NCBI GenBank assembly: GCA_036823255.1
Contig: DAISGC010000028.1
Span: 1-39,256, forward strand
Source of the DNA: UBA4658 sp002405485
GTDB lineage: Bacteria; Planctomycetota; Phycisphaerae; Phycisphaerales; UBA1924
Reading direction: 5' to 3'
DNA: 39,256 nt
The position numbers and the translations under genes are program-made. The notes under the pieces were generated by a model. It saw only the letters and a list, made by a program, of their open reading frames with translations, made no database searches and had not been told where the DNA came from. Positions within the stretch are counted from its first letter, which is position 1. Every line of letters starts with the position of its first letter. Positions 32,001 through 39,256 of the stretch are shown here, piece after piece.

Positions 32001-33644
32001 GTGAGCGCACAGCAGCCGGGCGGGTATCGATGGACGTCGCTGGTCGGTCTCGGGCTCAAGGCGCGGGTGTCGCGCCGGCGGACGCTGCTTGGTGATGAGC
32101 GGTACTGGATGACCCGGACGGCGTCGCTGCAACGGGAGCAGCTTCGGGGCCTTCTTCGGCGGGCAGCCGGCACCGAGTTCGGGCGTGCGCACGGCTTTGC
32201 CAAGCTCGCCGAGACTCCCGAACGCGAGCTGGTCGAGGCATACCGGGCCCGCGTGGGAATCGCGGACTATTCGGCTTTTCGCCCGCTGGTCCAGCGGATG
32301 CGTGAGGGCGGGGAGCGTGACGTGCTCTGGCCGGGGCTGGTGATGGACTATGCCCAGACGTCGGGCACGACCGCGGGGGACAAGTTCATCCCGGTGACGC
32401 GGGAGATGCTCGCGAGCAACTATCGAGCCGCCCTGGACATCTTCGCGCACGCGCAGAGGTTCGGCGTGAGCGTGCCCCGGCTGCTTGGCGGCAAGGCGCT
32501 GTTTCTCGGGGGATCGACGGATCTGAGCGTGAACGAGCACGGGATTCGCACGGGCGATCTGTCCGGACTGGTGACCCCGCTCATCCGCTGGCCGATCTCC
32601 AAGATCTATGAACCGGGCCCGGACGTGGCGCTCATGAGCCACTGGCCGAGCAAGATCGACGCGATGGCCAGGCGGTGCATCGACCGCGACATCCGCATGA
32701 TCAACGGCATGCCAAGCTGGGGGCTGGTGCTGCTTGAGCGGGTGATGCAGCTTGCGCGGGAGCGTGGGCGCGAGGTGAGGACGATCCGCGACGTGTGGCC
32801 GAACTTGACGCTGTTCGTGCATGGCGGGGTGAAGTACGCGCCGTTTGAGCCGCGGGTGCGGCAGTACTTCAGCGGCGCGTCCGACGGAGCCGACATTCCC
32901 TATCGGCTGGAGCTGTACCCCGCGAGCGAGGGGTTCATCGCCCTGCAGGATCGGCGCGGCGATCCGGGGCTGCGGCTGCTGGCGGACATCGGGAACTTCT
33001 ACGAGTTTGTGCCTCTGGAGGAGATCGACTCTCCAAACGCCCGGGCCTTCACAGCCGAGGACGTGGAGAAAGGGCAGAAGTACGTCGTGACGATGACGAC
33101 GTGCGCCGGACTGTGGCGATACGTGATTGGGGACGTGGTGATGTTCGACACGGTCCCGGGAAAGCTGGATGGTCGGGGCGGGGAGGGGCCGTGCCGATTG
33201 CGGATCGTCGGACGTCATCGGCACTTCATCAACGCGTTCGGTGAGAACCTGATCGTCGAGCACATCGAGAACGCCGTGGCCAAGGCCGCGGGCGCGGCGG
33301 GCGTGGTCATCGGCGAGTTCACCGCCGCGCCGGTGTATCCGGGCGAGGGCCGGCGTGCCGGGCTGGAGCTTGCGGTGGAGGTCGCCGGGGGCGCGGACGT
33401 TGATCGGGTGAAGATCGAGCGGTTCGCGCTGGCGTTTGACGAGTCGCTCAAGGCGCAGAACGTGGACTACACGACCAAGCGCACGGACTCGCTTGGCATG
33501 GCCGCACCGACCATCACCCCCGTGCCGCTGGGCACGTTCCATCGCTGGCTGGAGCGCAAGGGCAAGCTGGGCGGACAGCACAAGTGCCCGCGCTGCGCGA
33601 ACCACAGGGACATCCTGGGCGACGTGGTCGCGGCGTCGCGGTGA
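32001..33644 (+). CDS. GH3-family acyl-adenylating enzyme (auxin-responsive GH3-like)
   Basis: The 547-aa product belongs to the GH3 family, named from plant enzymes that adenylate a carboxylic acid and join it to an amino acid. The ATP motif is S121-G-T-T in QTSGTTAGDKFIPVT, the second is Y306-P-A-S-E310, and the third is WRYVIGDVV with VGRHRHFINAFGENL. The C-terminal domain ends in FHRWLERKGKLGGQHKCPR. The function of bacterial members is mostly unknown. The GTG at 32001 has GGGAGG six bases upstream; a GTG at 31983 overlapping the hydrolase stop is possible. The adjoining hydrolase may cut or prepare the same compound. Confidence 0.87.
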   Translation: MSAQQPGGYRWTSLVGLGLKARVSRRRTLLGDERYWMTRTASLQREQLRGLLRRAAGTEFGRAHGFAKLAETPERELVEAYRARVGIADYSAFRPLVQRMREGGERDVLWPGLVMDYAQTSGTTAGDKFIPVTREMLASNYRAALDIFAHAQRFGVSVPRLLGGKALFLGGSTDLSVNEHGIRTGDLSGLVTPLIRWPISKIYEPGPDVALMSHWPSKIDAMARRCIDRDIRMINGMPSWGLVLLERVMQLARERGREVRTIRDVWPNLTLFVHGGVKYAPFEPRVRQYFSGASDGADIPYRLELYPASEGFIALQDRRGDPGLRLLADIGNFYEFVPLEEIDSPNARAFTAEDVEKGQKYVVTMTTCAGLWRYVIGDVVMFDTVPGKLDGRGGEGPCRLRIVGRHRHFINAFGENLIVEHIENAVAKAAGAAGVVIGEFTAAPVYPGEGRRAGLELAVEVAGGADVDRVKIERFALAFDESLKAQNVDYTTKRTDSLGMAAPTITPVPLGTFHRWLERKGKLGGQHKCPRCANHRDILGDVVAASR

Positions 33645-33708
33645 TCGAGTGTCCCCGTCCGGAGTGGCGGTCCGGGCGCTCGGGCTCTTGCTTGCGAACC
33701 CGGAGTTG

Positions 33709-34527
33709 CTATTTGGGCGGCTCGTACTTGCGGAGGTTGTTGAGCAGCTTTTCCTCGTCGGTGCGGACCCAGAGCTGGTTGACCCCGAGGTATCCGGCAT
33801 AGACGTAGGGCTTGGTGCTCATGTAGTTCATGAGCCGCTGATCGCGGCCGCCGGTGTTCTCTTCGAGGATGATGGCCCGCGGCTTGTGCTTGAGCAGGTC
33901 GAACCCGTCGAGCAGGTCGAGCTCGGCGCCCTCGACGTCGATGACGGCGAGATCGATCGGCCCCTTGTGGTCCTTGAGCAGTTCGTCCATGGACGTCAGC
34001 GGCACGGTGATCTTGCTAGTTGGGAACTTGTTCTGCTCGATGGTCTTGGCGTGCTCGGTCTTGGCGTCGATGAACGAGAGCATCCCGCCGTACTGGTCGG
34101 CGACCTGAACGAAATCGACGGTTCCCGACGCGTTCCTGCGGCCGAGGGCGGCGTGGACGACGCGGCTGTTCGGTCTGCGGAGCCTGCACTTCTCGAAGCG
34201 TTCGGGCAGGGCCTCGATGAGCAGGCCGTTCCAGCCCATGGCCTCGAGCGCGTAGGTGACGGAGAGGTTGTATCCGTCGAACGCGCCGACCTCGATGAAG
34301 AACCCGGAGGTCTGTCCGGCGAACAGGTCATACGCCCAGAGATCCTCGCCGAACTGCGAGCGAAACTCGATGCGGAAGCGCGGCGAGCGCCCTTCGTCGA
34401 GCAGCCGCAGGCGGGCCTCGGTGGCGTAGACACGTTGGCGGACGGAGGTGAGCGCTTCGTTGAGCTCGCCGGCAAGCTGGACAAGCTGCTGCTGCGAGGC
34501 GACCTGTTGCGGAGCATTTGGCTTCAT
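33709..34527 (-). CDS. FkbM family methyltransferase
   Basis: The 272-aa product has an N-terminal coiled-coil-like stretch (about 8-45), then a SAM-dependent methyltransferase of FkbM type: SQFGEDLWAYDLF, FFIEVGAFDGYNLSVTYALE (SAM-binding glycine loop), LLIEALPERFEKC, and DLAVIDVEGAELDLLDGF. The end reads EENTGGRDQRLMNYM and YLGVNQLWV. FkbM enzymes methylate hydroxyls of sugars or natural products. No glycosyltransferase or polyketide genes lie nearby, so the substrate is open. Downstream of the membrane protein gene on the same strand. Confidence 0.87.
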   Translation of the reverse strand: MKPNAPQQVASQQQLVQLAGELNEALTSVRQRVYATEARLRLLDEGRSPRFRIEFRSQFGEDLWAYDLFAGQTSGFFIEVGAFDGYNLSVTYALEAMGWNGLLIEALPERFEKCRLRRPNSRVVHAALGRRNASGTVDFVQVADQYGGMLSFIDAKTEHAKTIEQNKFPTSKITVPLTSMDELLKDHKGPIDLAVIDVEGAELDLLDGFDLLKHKPRAIILEENTGGRDQRLMNYMSTKPYVYAGYLGVNQLWVRTDEEKLLNNLRKYEPPK

Positions 34528-34617
34528 GATCGCGGATCGTTGGCGCGCACCGGCCTCGGCGTGCGACCCGGCGACGGGGAGGTCGAGGCACGCGGGGCGA
34601 TCATGAAGGGCCGATCG

Positions 34618-35493
34618 TCAACGCGAGCCCTTGGGGCGGAAGGCGTTCTGAAGCAGATGGGGGTCGAAGCCCTCGGGGATGGCCCCCGTCGAGGCGTACT
34701 CATAGGTCGCGGCCAGCAGGATGACGTCGAGCGTGCTGCTGATGAGCGCGAGCCCGATCATGAACACGAGAAAGGCCGCGCCCGCGATGGCGGCGATCCA
34801 GAAGGTGTTCAGGGCGATGCTCGCCGCGATCGCCCCGCCCAGCAGCGCGATGGCCGTGAGCGCGATGATCGTGGTGATGGCCCCGAGGCCGATGTTCGCG
34901 ACCAGAGCTTCGCCCCAGGTCTTTCTGAGGACGGCGACCGAACGCTTGACCGCGTCGATCGGGCCGACGTTCTCCACGACGAGCACGGGGACGACGAAGA
35001 ACGTCGCGATGGTCCAGACCATGCCGATGAGATTGAAGATGATCCTCCCGATGAAGCCCATCCGCTCTTCGAGGATCTTCAGAATCACGCCCACGGTGGC
35101 CGAGACCGCCGACCACGCGAGAATCCGCGGCAGGCGGCTGACGGCAATCCTGAGCCCATCGGTGACCGAGCACGGCTCGCCGCGGAACTTGGCGATGGCG
35201 CACGCGACCAGCGCCGAGTTGAAGAACGTCATGACAAAGAAGTTCACGAAGTAGAACAGGAACAGCGCGAGGTAGTGCCAGGGCTGCACGATGGTCGCGC
35301 CGGAGTTCGCCTGGACGCTCTGCTTCACCGCCGACCAGTCGATGGTGAATGCCAGCGGCAACGCGAACGTCGCCAGCACAAGCAGAGCGGCGATGGAGCT
35401 CAGGATCGGCAGGACGAAGAGCGTCTTGTCGGCACGAAGAACCGAGTACGACTGCTTGAACAACACCCAGGACCGACCAAGAGTGGCGAACAT
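34618..35493 (-). CDS. Multi-spanning membrane protein, DUF6159-like
   Basis: The 291-aa product has about six hydrophobic segments (near 27-50, 72-100, 125-140, 150-175, 195-225 and 230-262), and starts with FATLGRSWVLFKQSYSVLR. GEALVANIGLGAITTIIALT and LISSTLDVILLAATYEYAS are typical of an uncharacterised bacterial membrane family that I would place with DUF6159. No catalytic residues are evident. The gene precedes the FkbM methyltransferase gene by 90 bases on the same strand. Its upstream region contains the second assembly gap. Confidence 0.72.
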   Translation of the reverse strand: MFATLGRSWVLFKQSYSVLRADKTLFVLPILSSIAALLVLATFALPLAFTIDWSAVKQSVQANSGATIVQPWHYLALFLFYFVNFFVMTFFNSALVACAIAKFRGEPCSVTDGLRIAVSRLPRILAWSAVSATVGVILKILEERMGFIGRIIFNLIGMVWTIATFFVVPVLVVENVGPIDAVKRSVAVLRKTWGEALVANIGLGAITTIIALTAIALLGGAIAASIALNTFWIAAIAGAAFLVFMIGLALISSTLDVILLAATYEYASTGAIPEGFDPHLLQNAFRPKGSR

Positions 35494-35928
35494 GGGGACC
35501 TCCCGGCGTCATGCTACTAGAGCATGCGCATTCCCAGAATCACGAACACCCATTCTTTGGCGGCGCCGGCTCTGGGTTTCAACGGGCGGCCCAGGGGCCG
35601 ATCGAGCGCACTTTCGGGCGGCCGCGGGGAGAGGGACCGGTGGCCGGGAGCGGGGGTGGCAGGGCCGGTGCGGGGGTGCGGGGGGGGGGGGCNNNNNNNN
35701 NNAGGTTTGTGCGCCATCTGGCGGTCAGTTCGATCCGGCTCGTTGTGCGGTGGTTCTTGCGTCTGGGGTCTGGGCTGCTCTCGCGGGGGTGTTCGGTGGG
35801 TGGGTTCTCCCCCGTCACTCGCTGGAGGCAGCCGAGGGCGTCGATTGCGGTGAGGTTCAAGGGTGTACAAGGCATGGCGTGGGCGATACAGTTCAGGGCC
35901 TTCCGGCACCCCGAACGGAGACCGATAC
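35494..35928. other. Intergenic region with assembly gap
   Basis: This 435-base spacer lies between the divergent membrane-protein gene and atpC and contains the N run at 35693-35702. The left part becomes increasingly G-rich and the right part has no recognisable gene. A minus-strand open frame ending at 35517 (KEWVFVILGMRML) could be the end of a gene cut by the gap, but I cannot identify it. Ribosome binding site GGAG (35917-35920) serves atpC. Confidence 0.6.
35693..35702. other. Assembly gap (10 N), preceded by poly-G
   Basis: Ten Ns follow a run of thirteen or so Gs broken only by a final C. The size of the missing sequence is unknown, and the two sides need not be adjacent in the genome. 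Confidence 0.95.
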
Positions 35929-36369
35929 GTGGCCACGACCTTTCGATGCAAGCTGATCACCCCTGAGGCCCAGGTGCTGGATGAACCGGCGACGGGCGCG
36001 GTTGTTCCGTGCTGGGACGGTCTGCTGGGCGTACTGCCCGGCCGAGCGCCGATGGTGATGCAACTGGGGACGGGCCAGCTTCGGATTGACTTCCCGGATC
36101 GGGGTCAGGCCAAGGGCGGTTCGCGGGCGTTTTTCGTGGATGATGGGTTCGTGCAGATGGTGGACAACACGCTCACGATCCTTGCCGCCCACGCGACGGG
36201 CGCGGAGAAGCTCAGCGAGTCAGACGCCCAGGCGGAGCTGGCGAGCGTGAACGCCCGTCGGACGGATGGGATGTCCGCGGTCGAGCTGGACCAGCACCAG
36301 CGGGAGAAGCGGCGTGCCGAGGCGAAGGTGCAGGCGGCCAAGACCTTTCGGGCTCAGGGCGGATTCTGA
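35929..36369 (+). CDS. atpC: ATP synthase F1 epsilon subunit
   Basis: The 146-aa product is the epsilon subunit, which links the rotor to the catalytic head and can inhibit ATP hydrolysis. FRCKLITPEAQVLDEPATGAVVPCWDG and LLGVLPGRAPMVMQLGTGQL are the N-terminal beta-sandwich (given here in pieces: LITPEAQVL, GVLPGRAPM). The C-terminal 50 residues form the helical hairpin (EKLSESDAQAELASV, HQREKRRAEAKVQAA). The GTG at 35929 has GGAG eight bases upstream. The other ATP synthase genes, usually just upstream, are not present; the assembly gap lies 226 bases before it. Confidence 0.88.
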   Translation: MATTFRCKLITPEAQVLDEPATGAVVPCWDGLLGVLPGRAPMVMQLGTGQLRIDFPDRGQAKGGSRAFFVDDGFVQMVDNTLTILAAHATGAEKLSESDAQAELASVNARRTDGMSAVELDQHQREKRRAEAKVQAAKTFRAQGGF

Positions 36370-36469
36370 CGGAATCTCGGCGGAAGTTCCGAAGCGGGAG
36401 TGAAGTGCCCGAGAAAAACGGACGATGGCGACGACGCGGCCGGAGATTCCCGGACGCAGGAGTCATCGC

Positions 36470-37555
36470 ATGCACGCCGAACCAATGAGCGCGCGGATCG
36501 TGGTGGTGGACTCGGATGCGGGACGTGCCGGGCTGTGTGCAGAGGCGATCTCCACGCATGCACCGGGCACCCGTGCCCTGCCGCTGGCCCCGGGGGCCGC
36601 GGATCTGACCGATCGGCTGGCCGAGTGCGCTGGGGCGGTGTGCGTCTGCGATGATCCCGCGCTCCCGCTGGAGGTTCTCCGCGGGGTTCGGGGAGCCGGG
36701 CAGGCCGGCGCGCTGGTGGCGATCGTGCCGGCGGATCGGCCCGGCCTTGCCGACGAGGCGCTGTCCGCGGGCGCGACGGACGTGCTGCTGCGATCGCCCG
36801 GGTATCTGGAACAGCTTCCGCTTGTGGTTCGGGCGGCGGTCGTTCGTTCGCATGCGCGGGCGGGTGAGGAGCGCCGCACGCGTGACATCGAGGTGGAGGT
36901 TCGCGCCCTTCGCCAGGAGCTCGACGAGGCGCGGTCGCGGGCCGATCGTCTGGAGTCGCTCGCGCAGACCGACGCGCTCACGGGGCTGGGGAACCGTCGC
37001 GCGCTGGAGACCCGGCTGAGCGAGCAGTTCAGCGCGTCTTGCCGGCATGACGTGGACTTGAGCGTGCTGCAGATCGATCTGGACGCGCTGAAGTGCGTGA
37101 ACGACGGGCTTGGGCACGCCGCGGGAGACCAACTGCTGTGCATCGCCGCCAAGGCCATTACCGCGACGCTGAGAAAGTCGGACTTCGCGGCTCGGGTCGG
37201 GGGTGACGAGTTCATCGTGATCCTTCCGCACACCGACGCGGGCCGGGCCAAGCTGGCGGCGGAGCGCGTGCTCGCGGAGTTCGCGCTTGGAAGCGCGGGC
37301 ATGCGGGCGCGGCTGGAGGAGCATCGTCGGCGGACCGGCGTGATCCACGTCCTTGGCCCGCGGTCGGCGGGGCGTCGAGAGTGCGACATCGGCATGAGCA
37401 TCGGGGTCGCGAGCCGGCGCTTGAGCGCAGCGGCTACGCCCGGGCTGCTGCTGGCGCTCGCCGATCAGGCGCTCTATGCCGCAAAGCAGTGCCCGGGAAG
37501 CGTGCGCGTGCATCAGCCCGTGCAGATCCCGGGTTCGGCGCCGCAGGCGGCGTGA
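36470..37555 (+). CDS. Diguanylate cyclase with degenerate receiver-like domain
   Basis: The 361-aa product should make c-di-GMP. Residues about 6-130 resemble a response-regulator receiver (ARIVVVDSDAGRA, VCVCDDPALPLEVL, GATDVLLRSPGYLEQL), but the usual conserved lysine is replaced by Arg. A coiled coil (about 135-175) leads into the GGDEF domain, with DALTGLGNRRAL, and the intact active site RVGGDEFIVIL. RKSD lies five residues before GGDEF and matches the inhibitory I-site RxxD. An insert of about 25 residues (RLEEHRRRTGVIHVLGPRSA) precedes the final strand (IGMSIGVAS). The ATG at 36470 has AGGAG seven bases upstream. Confidence 0.9.
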   Translation: MHAEPMSARIVVVDSDAGRAGLCAEAISTHAPGTRALPLAPGAADLTDRLAECAGAVCVCDDPALPLEVLRGVRGAGQAGALVAIVPADRPGLADEALSAGATDVLLRSPGYLEQLPLVVRAAVVRSHARAGEERRTRDIEVEVRALRQELDEARSRADRLESLAQTDALTGLGNRRALETRLSEQFSASCRHDVDLSVLQIDLDALKCVNDGLGHAAGDQLLCIAAKAITATLRKSDFAARVGGDEFIVILPHTDAGRAKLAAERVLAEFALGSAGMRARLEEHRRRTGVIHVLGPRSAGRRECDIGMSIGVASRRLSAAATPGLLLALADQALYAAKQCPGSVRVHQPVQIPGSAPQAA

Positions 37556-37586
37556 GTGTGGTCGGGGTGGCGAGCGGGCGCTTTGG

Positions 37587-38198
37587 CTAGGACTTTCGGC
37601 TCATGGCCCTGGCGATGTCGCGCTGCGCGTCGCGCTTGGCGATGGTGTCGCGCTTGTCGCTGTGGGTCTTGCTCTTGCCCAGCCCAACCAGCAGCTTGGC
37701 GACCCCGTTCTTGAAGTAGATCTTCAGGGGAACCACGGTCACGCCCTTGGTGGTCACCTCCCGGGCCATCTTGGCGAGCTCGCGGGCGTGGACAAGGAGC
37801 GTGCGCACACGCGTCGGCTTGTGCTGCGCCGCCGATCCGCTCGGGCCGGCGGGGGGATACTCGGCGATGTTCACCCCGTGCAGATACAGGCCGGGCGGGC
37901 TGGGCCTGCGTCGGATGACGGGTTGACCGGGCTTGGCTTTCTTGGCGTCGGGCTCAGCGCGAGGCCCGCCCTTGAGCTGGCCGAGCTCGACGCGGACGAA
38001 ACCCTCCTGAAGGGAGGCCTTGCCGTCGCGGATGCTCTTGACCTCTGAGCCGGTGAGGATCATCCCGCACTCGAAGGTCTCGCCGATGGCGTAGTCGTGC
38101 CGCGCCTTGCGGTTTTCGATGGTCGGGGAGTGGTCCTGGCGGGCTTTGGATTTGGCGGGCCGAGACTTGCCGGAGGATGTCGGGGCCGATTTGGCCAT
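37587..38198 (-). CDS. smpB: SsrA-binding protein SmpB, with insertion
   Basis: The 203-aa product binds tmRNA and brings it to stalled ribosomes. NRKARHDYAIGETFECGM, LTGSEVKSIRDGKASL, VVPLKIYFKNGVAKLLVGLGKSK and HDKRDTIAKRDAQRDIARAM are the standard motifs. It is about 40 residues longer than E. coli SmpB: a basic N-terminal stretch of about 25 residues, and an insert of about 30 Lys/Pro/Arg-rich residues between FVRVELGQL and YLHGVNIAEY. The ATG at 38198 starts MAKSAPTSSGK. It converges with the diguanylate cyclase gene and is divergent from the ABC ATPase gene. Confidence 0.93.
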   Translation of the reverse strand: MAKSAPTSSGKSRPAKSKARQDHSPTIENRKARHDYAIGETFECGMILTGSEVKSIRDGKASLQEGFVRVELGQLKGGPRAEPDAKKAKPGQPVIRRRPSPPGLYLHGVNIAEYPPAGPSGSAAQHKPTRVRTLLVHARELAKMAREVTTKGVTVVPLKIYFKNGVAKLLVGLGKSKTHSDKRDTIAKRDAQRDIARAMSRKS

Positions 38199-38240
38199 GG
38201 GGTGAACGGTATCGTCCCGAGGGCGATGGATCCGGGGTGT

Positions 38241-38269
38241 TTGCGACCGAGCGGTTGAATCGGTATCTT
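38241..38269 (+). promoter_or_regulatory. Sigma-70-type promoter of the ABC-2 exporter operon
   Basis: TTGCGA (38241-38246) and TATCTT (38264-38269) are 17 bases apart, a good match to the sigma-70 consensus. Transcription would start about 4 bases before the ATG at 38281, so the leader is almost absent. Confidence 0.5.
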
Positions 38270-38280
38270 GACGCCCGCCC

Positions 38281-39126
38281 ATGCTCACGATGACCGACAT
38301 CCGCAAGACCTTCGGCCGGATCGTCGCCGTGGACGGGCTTTCTCTGGAAGTGCCCCGCGGGTCGATCTTCGGGTTTCTCGGCCCCAACGGGGCGGGAAAG
38401 ACGACGACGATCAGCATGGCCGTGGGCCTCTTGAGGCCCGATGCCGGCAGCGTCCGACTGGACGGCGCTCATGACCCGCTGGAACCCGGAGCCCGGCGGA
38501 TGATCGGAGTCTCGCCTCAGGCGATCGCCCTGTACGACGAACTCACCGCGGAGGAGAATCTGCGGTTCTTCGCCCGGCTGTTCGAGATGCCCCGCGCAGA
38601 GGCGTCCCGGCGCACCGAGGAGGTGCTTGGGCTGGTCGGGCTGCGGGATCGTCGAGGCGATCGTGTGAAAGGGTTCAGCGGCGGAATGAAGCGGCGGCTG
38701 AACCTTGCCGCGGCCCTCATGCACGGACCGAAGCTCCTGCTGCTCGATGAGCCGACCGCGGGGGTTGATCCACAGTCGCGGTCGGCAATTCTCGACATCG
38801 TCAAGTCGCTCCGGGCTGGCGGCGTGACGATCGTGTACACGACGCACTACATGGACGAGGCGCAGAAAGTCTGCGATCAGGTCGCTGTGATCGACCATGG
38901 CAAGCTTCTGGCCCTCGGGTCGGTTGAGGAGCTCATCGCGCGTCACGGCGGCGGGAGCGTGGTCACGATCTGCACCGACCAGGGCGAGCAGCGCATCGCC
39001 ACCGAGGACCCGGTGGGGGAGCTCTCCCGGCGTCTGGGCTCGCCCGACGTGCGCAATGTACGGATCGATCGACCGGACCTGGAGGCCGTGTTCCTGAACC
39101 TGACGGGAAGGAGTCTGCGCGACTGA
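38281..39126 (+). CDS. ABC-2 type transporter ATP-binding protein
   Basis: The 281-aa product has Walker A GPNGAGKTT, signature FSGGMKRRLNLAAALMHGPK, Walker B LLLLDEPTAGVDPQSR and switch histidine YTTHYMDEAQ. This is the exporter (ABC-2, DrrA/NatA-like) branch. The last 75 residues (from VVTICTDQGEQ) form the C-terminal domain common in drug or linearmycin exporters. The start fits the promoter just upstream. The permease begins 9 bases after its stop, so the two are an operon. The substrate cannot be told from sequence. Confidence 0.92.
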   Translation: MLTMTDIRKTFGRIVAVDGLSLEVPRGSIFGFLGPNGAGKTTTISMAVGLLRPDAGSVRLDGAHDPLEPGARRMIGVSPQAIALYDELTAEENLRFFARLFEMPRAEASRRTEEVLGLVGLRDRRGDRVKGFSGGMKRRLNLAAALMHGPKLLLLDEPTAGVDPQSRSAILDIVKSLRAGGVTIVYTTHYMDEAQKVCDQVAVIDHGKLLALGSVEELIARHGGGSVVTICTDQGEQRIATEDPVGELSRRLGSPDVRNVRIDRPDLEAVFLNLTGRSLRD

Positions 39127-39135
39127 GCGCCGAGC

Positions 39136-39256
39136 ATGAACGCGATCCTGGCCATCTGCCTGAAAGACGTCCGGCTGCTCCTGCGGGATCGCGTCGGGTG
39201 CTTCTTCACCTTCGTGTTTCCCTTGCTAGTTGCGTTGTTCTTCGGGAGCATCTTCG
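39136..39256 (+). CDS. ABC-2 type transporter permease, 5' part
   Basis: This is the first 40 residues of the permease of the preceding ATPase, cut by the window's right edge. It begins MNAILAICLKDVRLLLRDRV, a basic amphipathic stretch, followed by the first transmembrane helix (FTFVFPLLVALFFGSIF). This N-terminus (KD-x-R-x-LLRDR then a hydrophobic helix with FPL) is typical of ABC-2 permeases of the NatB/YhaP kind. Confidence 0.85.
   Translation, partial: MNAILAICLKDVRLLLRDRVGCFFTFVFPLLVALFFGSIF

Noticed and set aside
31890..33800. Long minus-strand open frame opposite the GH3-family gene
   Set aside because: It is antisense to a gene with clear adenylase motifs and has His/Arg/Pro-rich shadow composition.
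33436..35520. Long plus-strand open frame opposite the FkbM and membrane-protein genes
   Set aside because: It crosses the spacer between two minus-strand genes with recognisable content and consists of Arg/Gly/Asp-rich shadow sequence.
35517..35692. Possible gene end reading AKEWVFVILGMRML on the minus strand next to the N gap
   Set aside because: The readable part is short, rich in Pro and Arg, and has no family motif; it may be the end of a gene lost in the gap but cannot be supported.
1..39256. tRNA or other structured RNA genes
   Set aside because: I looked for T-loop sequences such as GGTTCGAATC on both strands and found only matches inside coding regions. A tmRNA gene near smpB was also looked for and not seen.

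Overview
This is high-GC bacterial chromosomal DNA, most likely from a planctomycete of the class Phycisphaerae. The clearest marker is the C-terminus of the gene at 1194-3779: D-C-N-N-N-G / I-P-D-E-C-D calcium-loop segments followed by two I-x-D-I-F-x-(Y/F)-L-N-x-W-F-A-G units ending in W-F-A-G-C. This resembles what I know as the GC-type dockerin of Phycisphaerae. An LPS gene (lpxA), a squalene operon (hpnCDE), a DUF1573 protein, a zinc-ribbon membrane protein and GGTGGCACAGGC-type palindromic repeats fit the same picture. Two 10-base N runs (25868-25877, 35693-35702) show that this is a scaffold of at least three contigs; both follow very G-rich sequence.

Layout. 1-767: 5' part of a B12-dependent acyl-CoA mutase (-). 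1194-3779: secreted sugar-dehydrogenase-like propeller with a c-type heme motif and dockerin-like tail (+). 3802-7721: trehalose module, otsA followed by a trehalose-phosphatase/GH15 fusion (-). 7872-11393: tricorn-like protease (+). 11634-12272: secreted protein with nine NNTS repeats (+). 12385-14244: class I lysyl-tRNA synthetase (+), overlapping the convergent zinc-ribbon membrane gene. 15401-16357: MBL hydrolase (-), bracketed by two palindromic repeat elements. 16469-20802: hpnC-hpnD-hpnE-lpxA (-). 20890-22398: S41 peptidase (-). 22468-24053: ispH plus a free-methionine sulfoxide reductase (+), closed by a bidirectional terminator. 24146-24388: rpsR (-). 24502-25685: rhodanese/MauE pair (-). 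25947-28440: DUF1573 protein and dus (-). 28500-33644: ABC permease and ATPase, alpha/beta hydrolase, GH3-family adenylase (+). 33709-35493: FkbM methyltransferase and membrane protein (-). 35929-37555: lone atpC and a diguanylate cyclase (+). 37587-38198: smpB (-). 38281-39256: start of an ABC-2 exporter operon (+).

How the genes connect. IspH makes C5 isoprenoid precursors and HpnC/D/E turn farnesyl diphosphate into squalene, so two stages of one lipid pathway lie close together; lpxA directly follows hpnE and adds lipid A synthesis to the same transcription unit. The trehalose module holds synthase, phosphatase and a probable hydrolase, so it could both build and degrade trehalose. Most of the rest is ordinary housekeeping or envelope function.

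No tRNA, rRNA, CRISPR array, insertion sequence or prophage gene was seen. The most interesting items are an acyl-CoA mutase carrying isobutyryl-type rather than methylmalonyl-type specificity residues, the heme-bearing dehydrogenase fusion, the synonymously diverged NNTS repeat protein, the hydrolase/GH3 gene pair, the palindromic repeat family, and several promoter-like boxes placed so close to start codons that leaderless mRNAs are likely. I did not identify a clearly new defence or mobile system.
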